Below are positions 1 through 7,780 of a DNA stretch of 32,850 nucleotides, piece after piece. The position numbers and the translations under genes were made by a program. Source of the DNA: a virus; IMG/VR virus record IMGVR_UViG_3300034980_000210, positions 1 to 32,850 of that record; one strand, 5' to 3'. How positions within the stretch are numbered: the stretch's first letter is position 1; each line of letters opens with the position of its first letter. The notes under the pieces were generated by a model that worked only from the letters and a program-made list of their open reading frames with translations, was not told the origin of the DNA and searched no databases.

Positions 1-123
1 ACGACGGGACTGATCCCAAACGTAATGATCTGGGAAGCAGGATCGGTCATTGCAGACCCAAGCAACGACAAGGTGCTGGCAAAGCGGGCGCGTCAGTTCG
101 CCCAAACGTATCTGGATATTTGA
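1..123 (+). CDS. 3' end of an unrecognised phage gene
   Basis: The first frame is open from the window edge to a TGA at 121-123 and gives the last 40 residues of a protein ending in RARQFAQTYLDI. I do not recognise the family. The tail is rich in Lys, Arg and Ala. The last bases belong to a 47-bp sequence that recurs in inverted orientation at 28962-29008, where a decayed copy of the same C-terminus is found, so this looks like the intact member of a once-duplicated gene. The next gene starts 27 bases downstream on the same strand. Confidence 0.6.
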   Translation, partial: TTGLIPNVMIWEAGSVIADPSNDKVLAKRARQFAQTYLDI

Positions 124-137
124 TTTGCAGTTTTGAA
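91..137 (+). repeat. Left copy of a 47-bp long-distance inverted repeat
   Basis: These 47 bases match the reverse complement of 28962-29008 at 45 of 47 positions: 24 identical bases, a 3-base stretch with two differences, then 20 identical bases. This copy covers the last codons of the truncated left-edge gene, its stop and the spacer before the next gene. Confidence 0.9.
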
Positions 138-150
138 TAAGGAGCTACCA

Positions 151-567
151 ATGTCTGCTTATCCAGTCGGGCCATTGTTCGAAGATGGCCGAAGGAAGCT
201 ATTCAGATCGACCGATCCTGAAACGAGCAAGGAGGCGGCGAACAGGGTGACCCCTGTTCCTAAGCTCCCGATCATTAGCAAGCGAGCATCGTTTGTAGCA
301 ATGATTATGCGGGACCAGATCCGTAGGACTGACGAGGAAATTGCGATCGCCGCCAGGCTCTTTTCTGACTATCGCTATACGGAAAGCAGCCTAAGACATG
401 GGAGGCGGGAACTGGCCGACGCCGGTTTCATCTTGGATACAGGGGTAAGACGTTCGACGACCAATGGTCGCCAGGCGATCGTCTGGCAATACTGTACGAC
501 GGCAGCCACGATGCGAGTATGGGGCGACGACCAGCCGCCACAGAGGGCGGCTAGGAGGCCGCTGTAG
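151..567 (+). CDS. Winged-helix-like phage protein
   Basis: A 138-residue protein. ATG at 151 is chosen because AAGGAG lies 7-12 bases upstream; an in-frame TTG at 133 has no such site. Residues about 20-30 carry RSTDPETSKEAA, a motif common at the start of small phage DNA-binding proteins. The middle has DEEIA, then a Ser/Arg-rich probable recognition helix (residues about 74-95), and then GFILDTG...GRQAIVW, which reads as the wing of a winged helix-turn-helix. Such proteins usually sit in phage replication or regulation regions, which fits its place apart from the late operon. The DNA-binding role is inferred from this pattern; the target is unknown. Confidence 0.75.
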   Translation: MSAYPVGPLFEDGRRKLFRSTDPETSKEAANRVTPVPKLPIISKRASFVAMIMRDQIRRTDEEIAIAARLFSDYRYTESSLRHGRRELADAGFILDTGVRRSTTNGRQAIVWQYCTTAATMRVWGDDQPPQRAARRPL

Positions 568-588
568 CCCCGACGTCGGCGAAGGGGC

Positions 589-753
589 ATGGACTCGCAG
601 ACAGATACAGAAGCCGCCCAGGGGGTACCCTATGGCCTGTCGGGTTGTCTTAGGAAATCAGCTTTGGACATGCGGCTGCCCTCTGGCCTGGTGTCCATTT
701 ACAGGACTAAGGCGGGGCGATGGCTCATAAGTACCCTACGGTCAAGGAGCTAG
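589..753 (+). CDS. Small hypothetical protein, 54 residues
   Basis: ATG at 589 follows GAAGGGG (581-587), and the frame runs 54 codons to TAG at 751-753. It begins MDSQTDTEAAQ and ends in a basic stretch, KAGRWLISTLRSRS. It fills what would otherwise be an empty 150-base gap between two plus-strand genes and overlaps the start of the next gene by 34 bases, a common phage arrangement. No family is recognised. The case rests only on position, ribosome binding site and an open frame. Confidence 0.4.
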   Translation: MDSQTDTEAAQGVPYGLSGCLRKSALDMRLPSGLVSIYRTKAGRWLISTLRSRS

Positions 754-956
754 ATCGACTGGTCGAATGTTTATCGGCTGAGGTCAAGGAGATAAAGGCA
801 GCGCTCAAGCCGGAGTGGACGTGGAGGACAGAGTTGATAATGCGGGTGACGAGGATCGAGCAGGCAATCGAATGTATGAGAGTTGATTCCGAGGCGCGCG
901 AGGTTATAGCGAGAAACGATCCGCTACCGATTGCCCGCGCTCAAACCGATATCTAG
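720..956 (+). CDS. Small charged helical protein, probable coiled coil
   Basis: A 78-residue protein with GGCGGGG just upstream of its ATG. Residues 8-30 (VKELDRLVECLSAEVKEIK) and 39-62 show leucine/isoleucine/valine spacing with charged residues between, which predicts helices and probably a short coiled coil. Function is unknown. Its TAG stop shares the palindrome CTAG (953-956) with the stop codon of the opposing late operon, so the convergent transcription units overlap and no terminator fits between them. Confidence 0.6.
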   Translation: MAHKYPTVKELDRLVECLSAEVKEIKAALKPEWTWRTELIMRVTRIEQAIECMRVDSEAREVIARNDPLPIARAQTDI

Positions 957-1801
957 CTTACGGTGATCGACGATCCTGGGTGGAACAAAGCGACGCCGCC
1001 GTTGTAGTTGATAGGGTTGGAGAACAGAAAATTGCCCAACCCGCTCTGTATGTTCAACTCGGCCCCCTCGAATATATTCAGCGTCGTAAAGGTCGCGGAT
1101 GAGTTTGTATTCTCGCGACCGTCTATCCTGCCGTACAGATTGGTAGTCGTCATGGCGCCGCTGGTCTTATGTACCACAACACCAGACGGATGGACTTCTA
1201 GCGTGCCGACTGTTGCAGCACCATCTATCGTAAGCACACCGCCGAGAACGTCTGTCGTCCCTGAACAGTTCGAGCTAATCGTAACGCGCCCCGTTTCTAT
1301 CAGGCCGGTGGTTATACCCGACACGCTTGCATCGATAACAAGACTAGCGCTGTCGGCTCCGACCATCTCGTAGGTAACGAGGCTCCCGTTGCTATTTACT
1401 GTTACCGTTCCCTGCCCGCCCCGAATCTTTAGATTGGTAAGCGCGGTCGCTGACGAGTTTCTCCACGAAAGCATAGTGGGGGATGCGATGCCGTCATTTA
1501 CGCGAACATTGGTCCATGTGCCAGCCATATAACACGACGTCCCACCGCCAGAAAACTCGAACAAGCCGCCGTCAATATCGAGCCAAGTGCTAGACGTGCC
1601 GATTGATCCGGTATATCCGCTGCCGATCTTTAGCGTAATCCCAGTAAGGCCAGTCGTAAGATTATCGGTTATGTCAACAGTACCAGAAGCGATAACAGCC
1701 GTATCGTTATTGGCCGGAACACCGCCAGTACCAGCACCCCCGGTCCAGTTGGATGTATTGTTCCAGTCACCGTCTACGTCTTGCCATACCGCAGTTGCCA
1801 T
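953..1801 (-). CDS. Beta-strand-repeat virion protein, probable adhesion protein (paralogue A)
   Basis: A 282-residue protein rich in Gly, Ser, Thr and Asn. The N-terminus carries VWQDVDGDWNNTSNWTGG, the GDW...NW pattern of secreted beta-solenoid proteins, followed by short repeating strands. It shares its framework with the protein at 21150-22064: GDW..NW near the start, GYTGSIGTSS against GYTGEIGTTS, and endings GGVALFHPGSSITVS against GGLILLDPGATMAVA. The ATG at 1801 is preceded by GAAAGG. As the last gene of the late operon, beyond the tape measure, it probably forms part of a tail fibre or tip that binds the host surface. That role is inferred. Confidence 0.7.
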   Translation of the reverse strand: MATAVWQDVDGDWNNTSNWTGGAGTGGVPANNDTAVIASGTVDITDNLTTGLTGITLKIGSGYTGSIGTSSTWLDIDGGLFEFSGGGTSCYMAGTWTNVRVNDGIASPTMLSWRNSSATALTNLKIRGGQGTVTVNSNGSLVTYEMVGADSASLVIDASVSGITTGLIETGRVTISSNCSGTTDVLGGVLTIDGAATVGTLEVHPSGVVVHKTSGAMTTTNLYGRIDGRENTNSSATFTTLNIFEGAELNIQSGLGNFLFSNPINYNGGVALFHPGSSITVS

Positions 1802-1812
1802 CCGTCAACCTT

Positions 1813-2199
1813 TCACGCGCGCCATGCGACCTTCGTGGCGTCCCAAATAGATTTCATCGCAATTATTACTGCATCCCACGAAACTTTCAGCTTCAGGATA
1901 CACCCGCATCCAGTGTATCCCCCCTTCGGCTTATCTTTATTCAACATGGCCCTATACCATCTGATCGGCTTGGGAACCCCTATCCATCGAATACCTAGCC
2001 ACTGATGGATCTTTGCCTTCGACTTGCTGCATTTTGAACAGCCGTTACTCGACACCTTACGCGGTGGCGGGATATGTATTTTGTCGGCGTCCTGGGTAAT
2101 CTCCCTTACTTCGGTAATGGCCGAAACGTGGGACGATTCAACTCGAGCCGTATATGCACGCCCGTCTGGTTCCCGCCAGTTTAGTCCTATTTGTACCAT
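1813..2199 (-). CDS. Hypothetical late protein with two short cysteine pairs
   Basis: A 128-residue protein. I place the start at ATG 2199 because AAGGAGA stands just upstream; the longer reading from 2268 would overlap the previous gene and has no such site. It contains CSKC and, further on, TGCGC, a possible metal site or disulphide pairs, then basic and aromatic stretches (RWIGVPKPIRWYR) and an amphipathic C-terminal helix rich in Trp and Ala. No family is recognised. It lies between two probable distal tail or adhesion proteins and may be a tail-tip component. Confidence 0.6.
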   Translation of the reverse strand: MVQIGLNWREPDGRAYTARVESSHVSAITEVREITQDADKIHIPPPRKVSSNGCSKCSKSKAKIHQWLGIRWIGVPKPIRWYRAMLNKDKPKGGYTGCGCILKLKVSWDAVIIAMKSIWDATKVAWRA

Positions 2200-2240
2200 G
2201 CGTTCTCCTTTGCATGCAGACAATCCCCGGTTCGGGTTGG

Positions 2241-3422
2241 CTAGGAAATCGATACCGATGTCAGCCAATCATACTCGGAGCCGATGACCCACCCCGAACC
2301 CGGAGGACATCCGCAGAACGAAGCAGAATCGATAGCGTCTTTCAAATCAACGCCCCCGTCTGTATAGACGAAAGCATAGCCCTGATGTATCGGCCCGCAA
2401 CTGCAACAAAAAGTAGCAGGCGGCGACAGGCCCTTCCGGCAATATACCTGAATATAGATCAACCACAATCTGTCGCCAGTTCCAGCAGAAATCCCTTGGC
2501 ACCGTATTTCGGCGTTGTTGATCCGCAAGTCTGAATCACATCCATTATGAGGCGGACCATAATCTTTGTCTGACGCATTTATGTACCAAGCACAGTCGTT
2601 ACCGCTTCCCGTCGATGTCTTGTGAAGCGTTACAGTAAAGCTAGTCCGACAGTCTGTGCATTCGTCGGTGCAACTGTCCCAAGGGTCAAGTGGGGAACCG
2701 CCGCATGATGGGTCAGTATTGCAATCGCATAAGTGGCCGCAGCCTTCAAGTTGGAACGATGCTGTAAGTTGTATCGTTTCGGGACACTCGTTTTCGCAAA
2801 CGTAATCGTGTCCCACATTTTCAACATAAAGATAACCGCAATGGCTCGCGCACTCGCAACACTCGCCGCAACTTCCGTGCTGCAACGCGCCGGACTGTAA
2901 CCAGCCCCCAGGCAAATCGTCTTGAGTGATATTGTTACCATCAGGCTCCATACAGCAATCGTCTATCTTCATGGCATACCGGCCCTGCGAGTTATCATTC
3001 GCAATGCCTTGGCAATGCCGATACCTATTGGTTTCAGGACCGCCCGCAGCCTCGCAAGTTCCGTCGTCGGGCTGACAACCACAAGCGACCATCTTTTGAT
3101 AACACCCGCAGCAGTCGTCGCATGAATCCCATACTTCGACGATACCGGCGCGACTTACCCCATAGCAGACCGTCAGATCACCGGGGTCGGTTATCTTGTC
3201 ATGCCCCGGACTGACTTGATAACAATAATGCGGTGGGCAAGTAGAACGAAAGCGCGCCTCGGTAGCAAACCCAGGCATATTCTCAGCGTGAAAGCAAGGT
3301 ACCGCGATTTCCTGGTGGTCGGTGCAGCCGAACCCGCATTGCTCGCAGTCGCATATAGTAGCGACGTAATAGCAAAACTTCGGCGGGTCGCAATCGGTAC
3401 AACATGGCCGCACATTAGACAT
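2241..3422 (-). CDS. Extremely cysteine-rich late protein
   Basis: A 393-residue protein with about 45 cysteines (roughly 11 percent), many as CxC, CC or CxxC (for example CCTDC, CDCEQC, CGECCEC, CCSC), together with many Gly, Asp, Pro and aromatic residues. The start overlaps the previous stop as TAATG at 3420-3424, showing translational coupling within the tail module. The cysteine blocks are spread over the whole length rather than forming one zinc domain, so a disulphide-knitted extracellular structure such as a tail tip or adhesin is the simplest reading. Multiple metal sites are the alternative. No family is recognised. The late-operon position supports a virion role. Confidence 0.75.
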   Translation of the reverse strand: MSNVRPCCTDCDPPKFCYYVATICDCEQCGFGCTDHQEIAVPCFHAENMPGFATEARFRSTCPPHYCYQVSPGHDKITDPGDLTVCYGVSRAGIVEVWDSCDDCCGCYQKMVACGCQPDDGTCEAAGGPETNRYRHCQGIANDNSQGRYAMKIDDCCMEPDGNNITQDDLPGGWLQSGALQHGSCGECCECASHCGYLYVENVGHDYVCENECPETIQLTASFQLEGCGHLCDCNTDPSCGGSPLDPWDSCTDECTDCRTSFTVTLHKTSTGSGNDCAWYINASDKDYGPPHNGCDSDLRINNAEIRCQGISAGTGDRLWLIYIQVYCRKGLSPPATFCCSCGPIHQGYAFVYTDGGVDLKDAIDSASFCGCPPGSGWVIGSEYDWLTSVSIS

Positions 3423-4042
3423 TAGCCGCCGCCGCAGTTTCCGTCGTGCGCATTGCTGAGGAAGAACATCGGACGAAAGGTACCGTCAGTCTGTAGCATA
3501 AAGAACATCGGTACGACTGGCCGTCCTTGTATCGGCTGCGGTTCGAAGCCGCCAGGGTAGTTGATCGAGCCATCGTCAGGGTCTGCGATAACCCCCGGTG
3601 CTACCAAGTTCGTGCCAGCGATCCGACCGTTGTTTGCTTCGACCCCGTTCAATGCATAATTATTTCCGATCGTCCCTGACATCACCGTGCCGCGAGTAAT
3701 GTCGATAACGGAATAATCGTTATCGGTTGCGTCGTCTATCTCTACTCGCTGCCAGGGGTATCGCCAAGCAACATCGAGGCCCGCATCATTTTGCCTTAGA
3801 GCTACAGGACCAAGCCCGTCGCCTGCTGTGGATGCGTCGTCTATCCTCGCCCATATAACAGTTTGCATCGCTTGCGACTGTCCCTCAAGCCGTTCGAGCA
3901 GTCGCGGTATCCTCGCGATCTCTTGCAGTAGAGGATATAGCTCCTCAAACTCTACGGCATTGCGTGCATACCGTTTCCATAAAGCGACATCGAATAAACC
4001 AAGGCCGCGAGTAATATCGGGGATGTCGCCGCCACGACTCAT
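3422..4042 (-). CDS. Hypothetical distal tail protein
   Basis: A 206-residue protein. Residues about 15-65 look helical (WKRYARNAVEFEELYPLLQEI), followed by a beta-rich middle and a Pro/Gly-rich end (GGFEPQPIQGRPVVPMFFML) that finishes in GNCGGG. It overlaps the upstream gene by 4 bases (ATGA type) and the downstream cysteine-rich gene by one base, so the three are probably translated as a unit. Position downstream of the tape measure suggests a tail-tip or baseplate component. No sequence motif proves this. Confidence 0.65.
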   Translation of the reverse strand: MSRGGDIPDITRGLGLFDVALWKRYARNAVEFEELYPLLQEIARIPRLLERLEGQSQAMQTVIWARIDDASTAGDGLGPVALRQNDAGLDVAWRYPWQRVEIDDATDNDYSVIDITRGTVMSGTIGNNYALNGVEANNGRIAGTNLVAPGVIADPDDGSINYPGGFEPQPIQGRPVVPMFFMLQTDGTFRPMFFLSNAHDGNCGGG

Positions 4043-4914
4043 ACCGTTAGCCCTAGCTGGCCGAAATCTGCGACGAGCGGGTATGGCTGAACATGAAATA
4101 CTGTTAGCGCCACATCCTCATAGTTCACCCCGCCGTAAGTAACCGGGTTCGAGCTATCGGACAGAATAACCTTGGCGGTTTGCCGATCGAGTTTGGGTAG
4201 CTGTCGTAGATGAAAGAAGTCATCCCATGCAAATCGATGAACGACTCGGTAAACAGTCGAAGATAGACGCTGCGTATTCGCACCGATATACAGCAGCTTT
4301 CCCGGCTGTGCCGCCAAGAACGTCTTGTCGTTACGCTTGTTCGACAGCAGACGATAAACCGACCTGGGGGGTGTACCGGCAATGATATTCGTTACCTCTG
4401 CCGTCGATACCACGAGCGAGGTGCTTATGGGCTTGCCCACAGAATCTACAGGTTTGCCTTTGACGTCTAAAGTCGAAAGCGGATTGTCTACCTCGATCGG
4501 AGTATCGACATTCGTTCTCCATGTATCGACAAAAATTGACGACACCGTATCGGATATTCCTACGAACCCAACCTCTGTTTCGTCTGGTGGGCCGAGGTCC
4601 GTTCCAGGTATCGGGATTGGCATATAGTCGTAAACAATCTGCCAACCAGTACGCGAGCCGGATTCCTCGATAGGCGATCCACTGTAACCTACTGCCAAAA
4701 GACTTGGGTTGTTAGGGTGCAGATCGCTGCCGACCCTTGGCGGCCTGGTCCCGTTACTGCTCGTTCCCGAATTGTCCGTAACCCGCAGAGCCATTTCAAG
4801 GTTCGGAACTTCTCCAGCCGTCCCGACGACTTGTATCACCCTGCTTCGGGTCGTTCTGCTGTCTTGCAACTCGCCGCGATCCGAACTTGTGATTTCCCTT
4901 ACGAAGATACTCAT
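4039..4914 (-). CDS. Probable distal tail protein
   Basis: About 291 residues from ATG 4914, which overlaps the tape-measure stop as ATGA. An alternative ATG at 4926 adds four residues but sits directly against the GAGG that would be its ribosome binding site. The sequence is beta-rich with no transmembrane helix. A distinctive stretch near residues 220-250, VYRVVHRFAWDDFFHLRQLP, precedes a C-terminal strand region. The first gene after the tape measure in siphophages usually encodes the distal tail or baseplate hub protein, and that is the basis of the call. I cannot match it to a named family. Confidence 0.65.
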   Translation of the reverse strand: MSIFVREITSSDRGELQDSRTTRSRVIQVVGTAGEVPNLEMALRVTDNSGTSSNGTRPPRVGSDLHPNNPSLLAVGYSGSPIEESGSRTGWQIVYDYMPIPIPGTDLGPPDETEVGFVGISDTVSSIFVDTWRTNVDTPIEVDNPLSTLDVKGKPVDSVGKPISTSLVVSTAEVTNIIAGTPPRSVYRLLSNKRNDKTFLAAQPGKLLYIGANTQRLSSTVYRVVHRFAWDDFFHLRQLPKLDRQTAKVILSDSSNPVTYGGVNYEDVALTVFHVQPYPLVADFGQLGLTV

Positions 4915-6602
4915 GTAAATGCCCATCCTCGCGTCTCATCTCCGAGGTGGCGTGTATTGCGTTCGATAGCGTTCAAACTTTCGGCCTGCTCCTCTTGTAT
5001 TCGTTGCATCCGATCACGCTGCGCTGCCTTGAACGATCCCGTTGCAGCTTGTATCGTTTGAACGAGCGACTGGGCAACTGCTGCTATCGGATCTGCTGCT
5101 CCCCCACCAAGCCCGCCAGGAATCGTCGGCTCAGGTAATCCGGGTCCACCTGGGCCACGGCGACGTCCCATTAGACCACCGGGAAACTCCAGCTCAAAGA
5201 TTCGCCTGCGTTCGTCGATTCGCAGTTTATCAATTCTTACCTGTGAGGCTGCGGCTTCCTTTTCGCGCTGCCTTGTTAGGTCAGCCTCGCGCGTATTGAT
5301 GCTCGCTTGACCAAGGTTTAGTTTTGCTTGTATGCCTTCAGGGTCGATCTTCTTCAATAATGCGCCGATCACCATGTTTCCGGTCGGACCCAAAACCGGT
5401 AACGGACCTCCAAAAAATTCGGCGAGAGGCTTTGGCGTCATTTCCGACACTTTTTTCAGAGCGTTCAAAACAGGGGCGAACACTTTCGTAAAGACTATTT
5501 CGATACCGGCTTGCACCTTGTTGGCGAAAGCGATTACTATTTTGTCCCATAGCGGCATGAACATAGTTATGAATAAATGCTCAATCTGAGCGAGAGCGAT
5601 CTTGGCAGCCGAAACAAGTCCCTCGAATGGATTCAGAGTAAAGAATCCGGTGGTGCCGGTAAACTCCATAATGGATTCACGAAGTTTGTCGAATACTTTG
5701 CGAGCGAACTCGGCGGCAGGGGCGACTTTCGTTTCTAATACCTTGACGATCTGTGTAAGAATCCCTATGAAACCCCCGCCTGATTTCAAGAACTCAGTAC
5801 CGATCGTATCGCCAAGGTTTCTCAACGCGCCCTGCAATGCTTTTACCTGCATTGCAAACTTTTCTTGCGTTGCAGCCGCACTACCAATTGCGCCTTGATC
5901 CCCCATCGCTTTCATAATAATCGCGAGCCGTGCAATAACCTTCTGCTGCTCTGTTGCACCCTGCGTTGATTTCTTGAATCCTCGCCGCAGTAATTCCTGA
6001 TCCAACGAAGTTTGATCGATATTTACACCGAACTGGGCAAGTGCTATGCCGGAACCGGATATCGCCGAAATGAACTTGCCCATCGCCTCGTCATCAGCCA
6101 TTTTGTTCCATGCAGCAAAATCAATTACTAGCTGAGTCATCGTCGTAGATAAATCAGCCGCATCGTCTTTTGCAAAACCGAATCCAATAAAGAACTTCTG
6201 GAATGTAGCGACCGCATGTCTTACTTCGGTACGAGATCGCGTCAATGTGTTTACGAGTGTATCGACGAACTTCGTAGCCTTCGGCAGAGCGGAACCCATA
6301 GTGATTTCAAAGCGACGGAGCACCATCTCAGCATCGCTTGCCATTGATATAGTCTTTTTGATCCCGCCGGTAACTATGGTGCTTAGCCTTGTCCCCCACT
6401 GTTTAGCGAAGCTCAAGAAGCCGGTAAATATACGCCGCAGCTTTACAAATGCTGCACCGATTCCGAGAACCACAGCAGCGCCTGCCGCTGCACCGATTCC
6501 AGCTGCGCTCGCTACAGTCAAGCCTCGCGCTTTTTTTAGGTCGCCCTGGAGCTTTACCGTACGCGCGCGAATCTCAACGAATGCTTCGGTAATCTTAGCC
6601 AT
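4911..6602 (-). CDS. Tail tape measure protein
   Basis: 563 residues. The N-terminal 40 residues form a basic helix and an Ala/Gly-rich hydrophobic segment (GIGAAAGAAVVLGIGAAF, about 35-52). Long helices follow, with the tape-measure-like region ISMASDAEMVLRRFEITMG (about 85-105) and AISGSGIALAQFGVNI (about 185-200). A central hydrophobic segment near 320-360 and a Gly/Pro-rich stretch around 490 precede a Gln/Arg-rich C-terminal coiled coil. This protein sets tail length and helps DNA entry; its modest size implies a fairly short non-contractile tail. It follows the chaperone genes with an 8-base overlap, the classic order. Confidence 0.9.
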   Translation of the reverse strand: MAKITEAFVEIRARTVKLQGDLKKARGLTVASAAGIGAAAGAAVVLGIGAAFVKLRRIFTGFLSFAKQWGTRLSTIVTGGIKKTISMASDAEMVLRRFEITMGSALPKATKFVDTLVNTLTRSRTEVRHAVATFQKFFIGFGFAKDDAADLSTTMTQLVIDFAAWNKMADDEAMGKFISAISGSGIALAQFGVNIDQTSLDQELLRRGFKKSTQGATEQQKVIARLAIIMKAMGDQGAIGSAAATQEKFAMQVKALQGALRNLGDTIGTEFLKSGGGFIGILTQIVKVLETKVAPAAEFARKVFDKLRESIMEFTGTTGFFTLNPFEGLVSAAKIALAQIEHLFITMFMPLWDKIVIAFANKVQAGIEIVFTKVFAPVLNALKKVSEMTPKPLAEFFGGPLPVLGPTGNMVIGALLKKIDPEGIQAKLNLGQASINTREADLTRQREKEAAASQVRIDKLRIDERRRIFELEFPGGLMGRRRGPGGPGLPEPTIPGGLGGGAADPIAAVAQSLVQTIQAATGSFKAAQRDRMQRIQEEQAESLNAIERNTRHLGDETRGWAFT

Positions 6603-6861
6603 CGACAGACTCGTTTTGCTTTACGCCCATGTGTTGCAGGAAGTTGCGTATCTCTTGTGGGTCGGTTATCTGACCACCGCCGTCCGACGAAGTACCGCCC
6701 CCGCCCCCTTGCTTCATCGATTCAACCATCTTCTTGTCGTGTCGAGCTAGTGCTCGCTGATACTGTACCAGTTGTTCAAGCGTGATATTCTCGAACTGAT
6801 TCGGCGAGCACTGAAAAGATAATGCGAGTCCAACCACCAGATCCCACCAGTTTATATTTCC
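6595..6861 (-). CDS. Tail assembly chaperone extension (T part), reached by -1 frameshift
   Basis: This frame lacks a convincing start of its own; the first usable codon is a GTG at 6837 without a ribosome binding site. It is open upstream to the slippery site at 6861-6867. Slipping back one base continues the upstream protein as FGNINWWDLVVGLALSF and adds 88 residues, giving a fusion of about 244. The added part has a conserved-looking WWDLVVGLAL core, a helix QLVQYQRALARHDKKM and a Gly/Ser linker. In lambda the GT fusion recruits tail-tube subunits to the tape measure, and this is the equivalent by position and layout. Its end overlaps the tape-measure start by 8 bases. Confidence 0.8.
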   Translation of the reverse strand, partial: GNINWWDLVVGLALSFQCSPNQFENITLEQLVQYQRALARHDKKMVESMKQGGGGGTSSDGGGQITDPQEIRNFLQHMGVKQNESVDG

Positions 6862-7328
6862 AAAGGGACGGGATCAGACCGGATGCCTATAGCTTCCCTT
6901 TCCGTTTCGGACATATCTCTGATCTGTTCGACCATCTCGCATAATGCTTCGTAAGATCCTGCAAGGGTTACGAGTTTCGCGCGTAAATCTTCTTCCTCGG
7001 GCATAGCCTTGATGGCGTCCATAACCTCGTGCAACTGAACCAATCCGCCGACGAGCCTGGCTGCATCTGCTTTCGTAATCGACTTGTTATGGTCCTGCAT
7101 CGCGCGCCATACGAGGTGGGTCATTCCATCGACTGAGTTGGCGTGGTCTAGCATCTCACCAAGATCGACGATCACGTTCGCCTTGCGTCCCTTGCTCTGA
7201 TTGATAAACGAGCAGAGCGACGACCAGTGAGATAGGCCAAGCTGGCTGACCGGGTATTCTTCCCCGTCGGTCATTACAAACTGGATCGGCTGCGGTGATA
7301 CCGAGTTTATGCTTCCGTTATTCGCCAT
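6852..7328 (-). CDS. Tail assembly chaperone (G-like)
   Basis: A 158-residue acidic, mostly helical protein lying between the tail-tube genes and the tape measure, the position of lambda gpG. It has an N-terminal strand region (QFVMTDGEEYPVSQLG) and then helices rich in Glu, Asp and Leu (EVMDAIKAMPEEEDLRAKL). It ends ...SDPVPLEI at TAA 6852-6854. The CCCTTTG heptamer in its last codons lets a fraction of ribosomes move into the -1 frame. The assignment rests on position, size and the frameshift, not on a recognised motif. Confidence 0.8.
   Translation of the reverse strand: MANNGSINSVSPQPIQFVMTDGEEYPVSQLGLSHWSSLCSFINQSKGRKANVIVDLGEMLDHANSVDGMTHLVWRAMQDHNKSITKADAARLVGGLVQLHEVMDAIKAMPEEEDLRAKLVTLAGSYEALCEMVEQIRDMSETEREAIGIRSDPVPLEI
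6861..6867 (-). promoter_or_regulatory. Programmed -1 frameshift slippery heptamer CCCTTTG
   Basis: On the minus strand the coding frame reads GTC CCT TTG GAA ATA TAA, so C CCT TTG fits the X XXY YYZ rule exactly, five codons before and including the stop of the zero frame. The -1 frame is the one that stays open for 88 codons into the tape-measure start. Lambda uses GGGAAAG at the same place in its G and T genes. Confidence 0.8.
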
Positions 7329-7331
7329 ATA

Positions 7332-7751
7332 TCATCCCGTCCTGGTTGTAGTTACTGCTCCATCGCCGACCCATGTAAACGTGATCTCGTTTCTTGAATC
7401 GACCTCGCAACTAAGATCGATACCCGTCACAATGATGTTACCTGTAATCGCGCCGTCTGATGATGCGCCGTCGTCGAAGCCAAAAACTGCCGCCGCAGCC
7501 GCCGCGCCGATCTGGAACTCGTTTAGCGTTGCATCTGATGATCCAGATACGCCGGTAATACCATCGCTGTCAAGGCCGCCGGTATATGTTCCCGACCAAG
7601 AATGAACGCCGGTAATGTTCGTCGTCCAGGTGTCCCCGATCGCCGAGTTGTCGAACGAGTCGGCCTGAATGGTAACCGTCCAGTTGCTTATTTTAGTGAC
7701 ATAACCACCGCTGAAAGTGATTAGCCCTTTTGTTCCCGTAAGAACTGCCAT
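7332..7751 (-). CDS. Major tail (tube) protein, copy 2
   Basis: A 139-residue beta-rich protein starting MAVLTGTKGLITFSGGYVTK, closely related to the upstream 134-residue protein. Shared blocks are MAVLTG, GY.TKI..W.V.I.A..FDN.A.G..W, NITG.H...GTYT.GLDS..IT, DATL.E..IG and a C-terminal NE.TFTW. Small beta-barrel proteins of this size just before the chaperone genes form the tail tube of siphophages. ATG at 7751 has AAGGAT upstream. Which copy is the main tube subunit cannot be told from sequence. Confidence 0.8.
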   Translation of the reverse strand: MAVLTGTKGLITFSGGYVTKISNWTVTIQADSFDNSAIGDTWTTNITGVHSWSGTYTGGLDSDGITGVSGSSDATLNEFQIGAAAAAAVFGFDDGASSDGAITGNIIVTGIDLSCEVDSRNEITFTWVGDGAVTTTRTG

Positions 7752-7780
7752 GTCGTCGTATCCTTATCAGCTTCTGTTTA

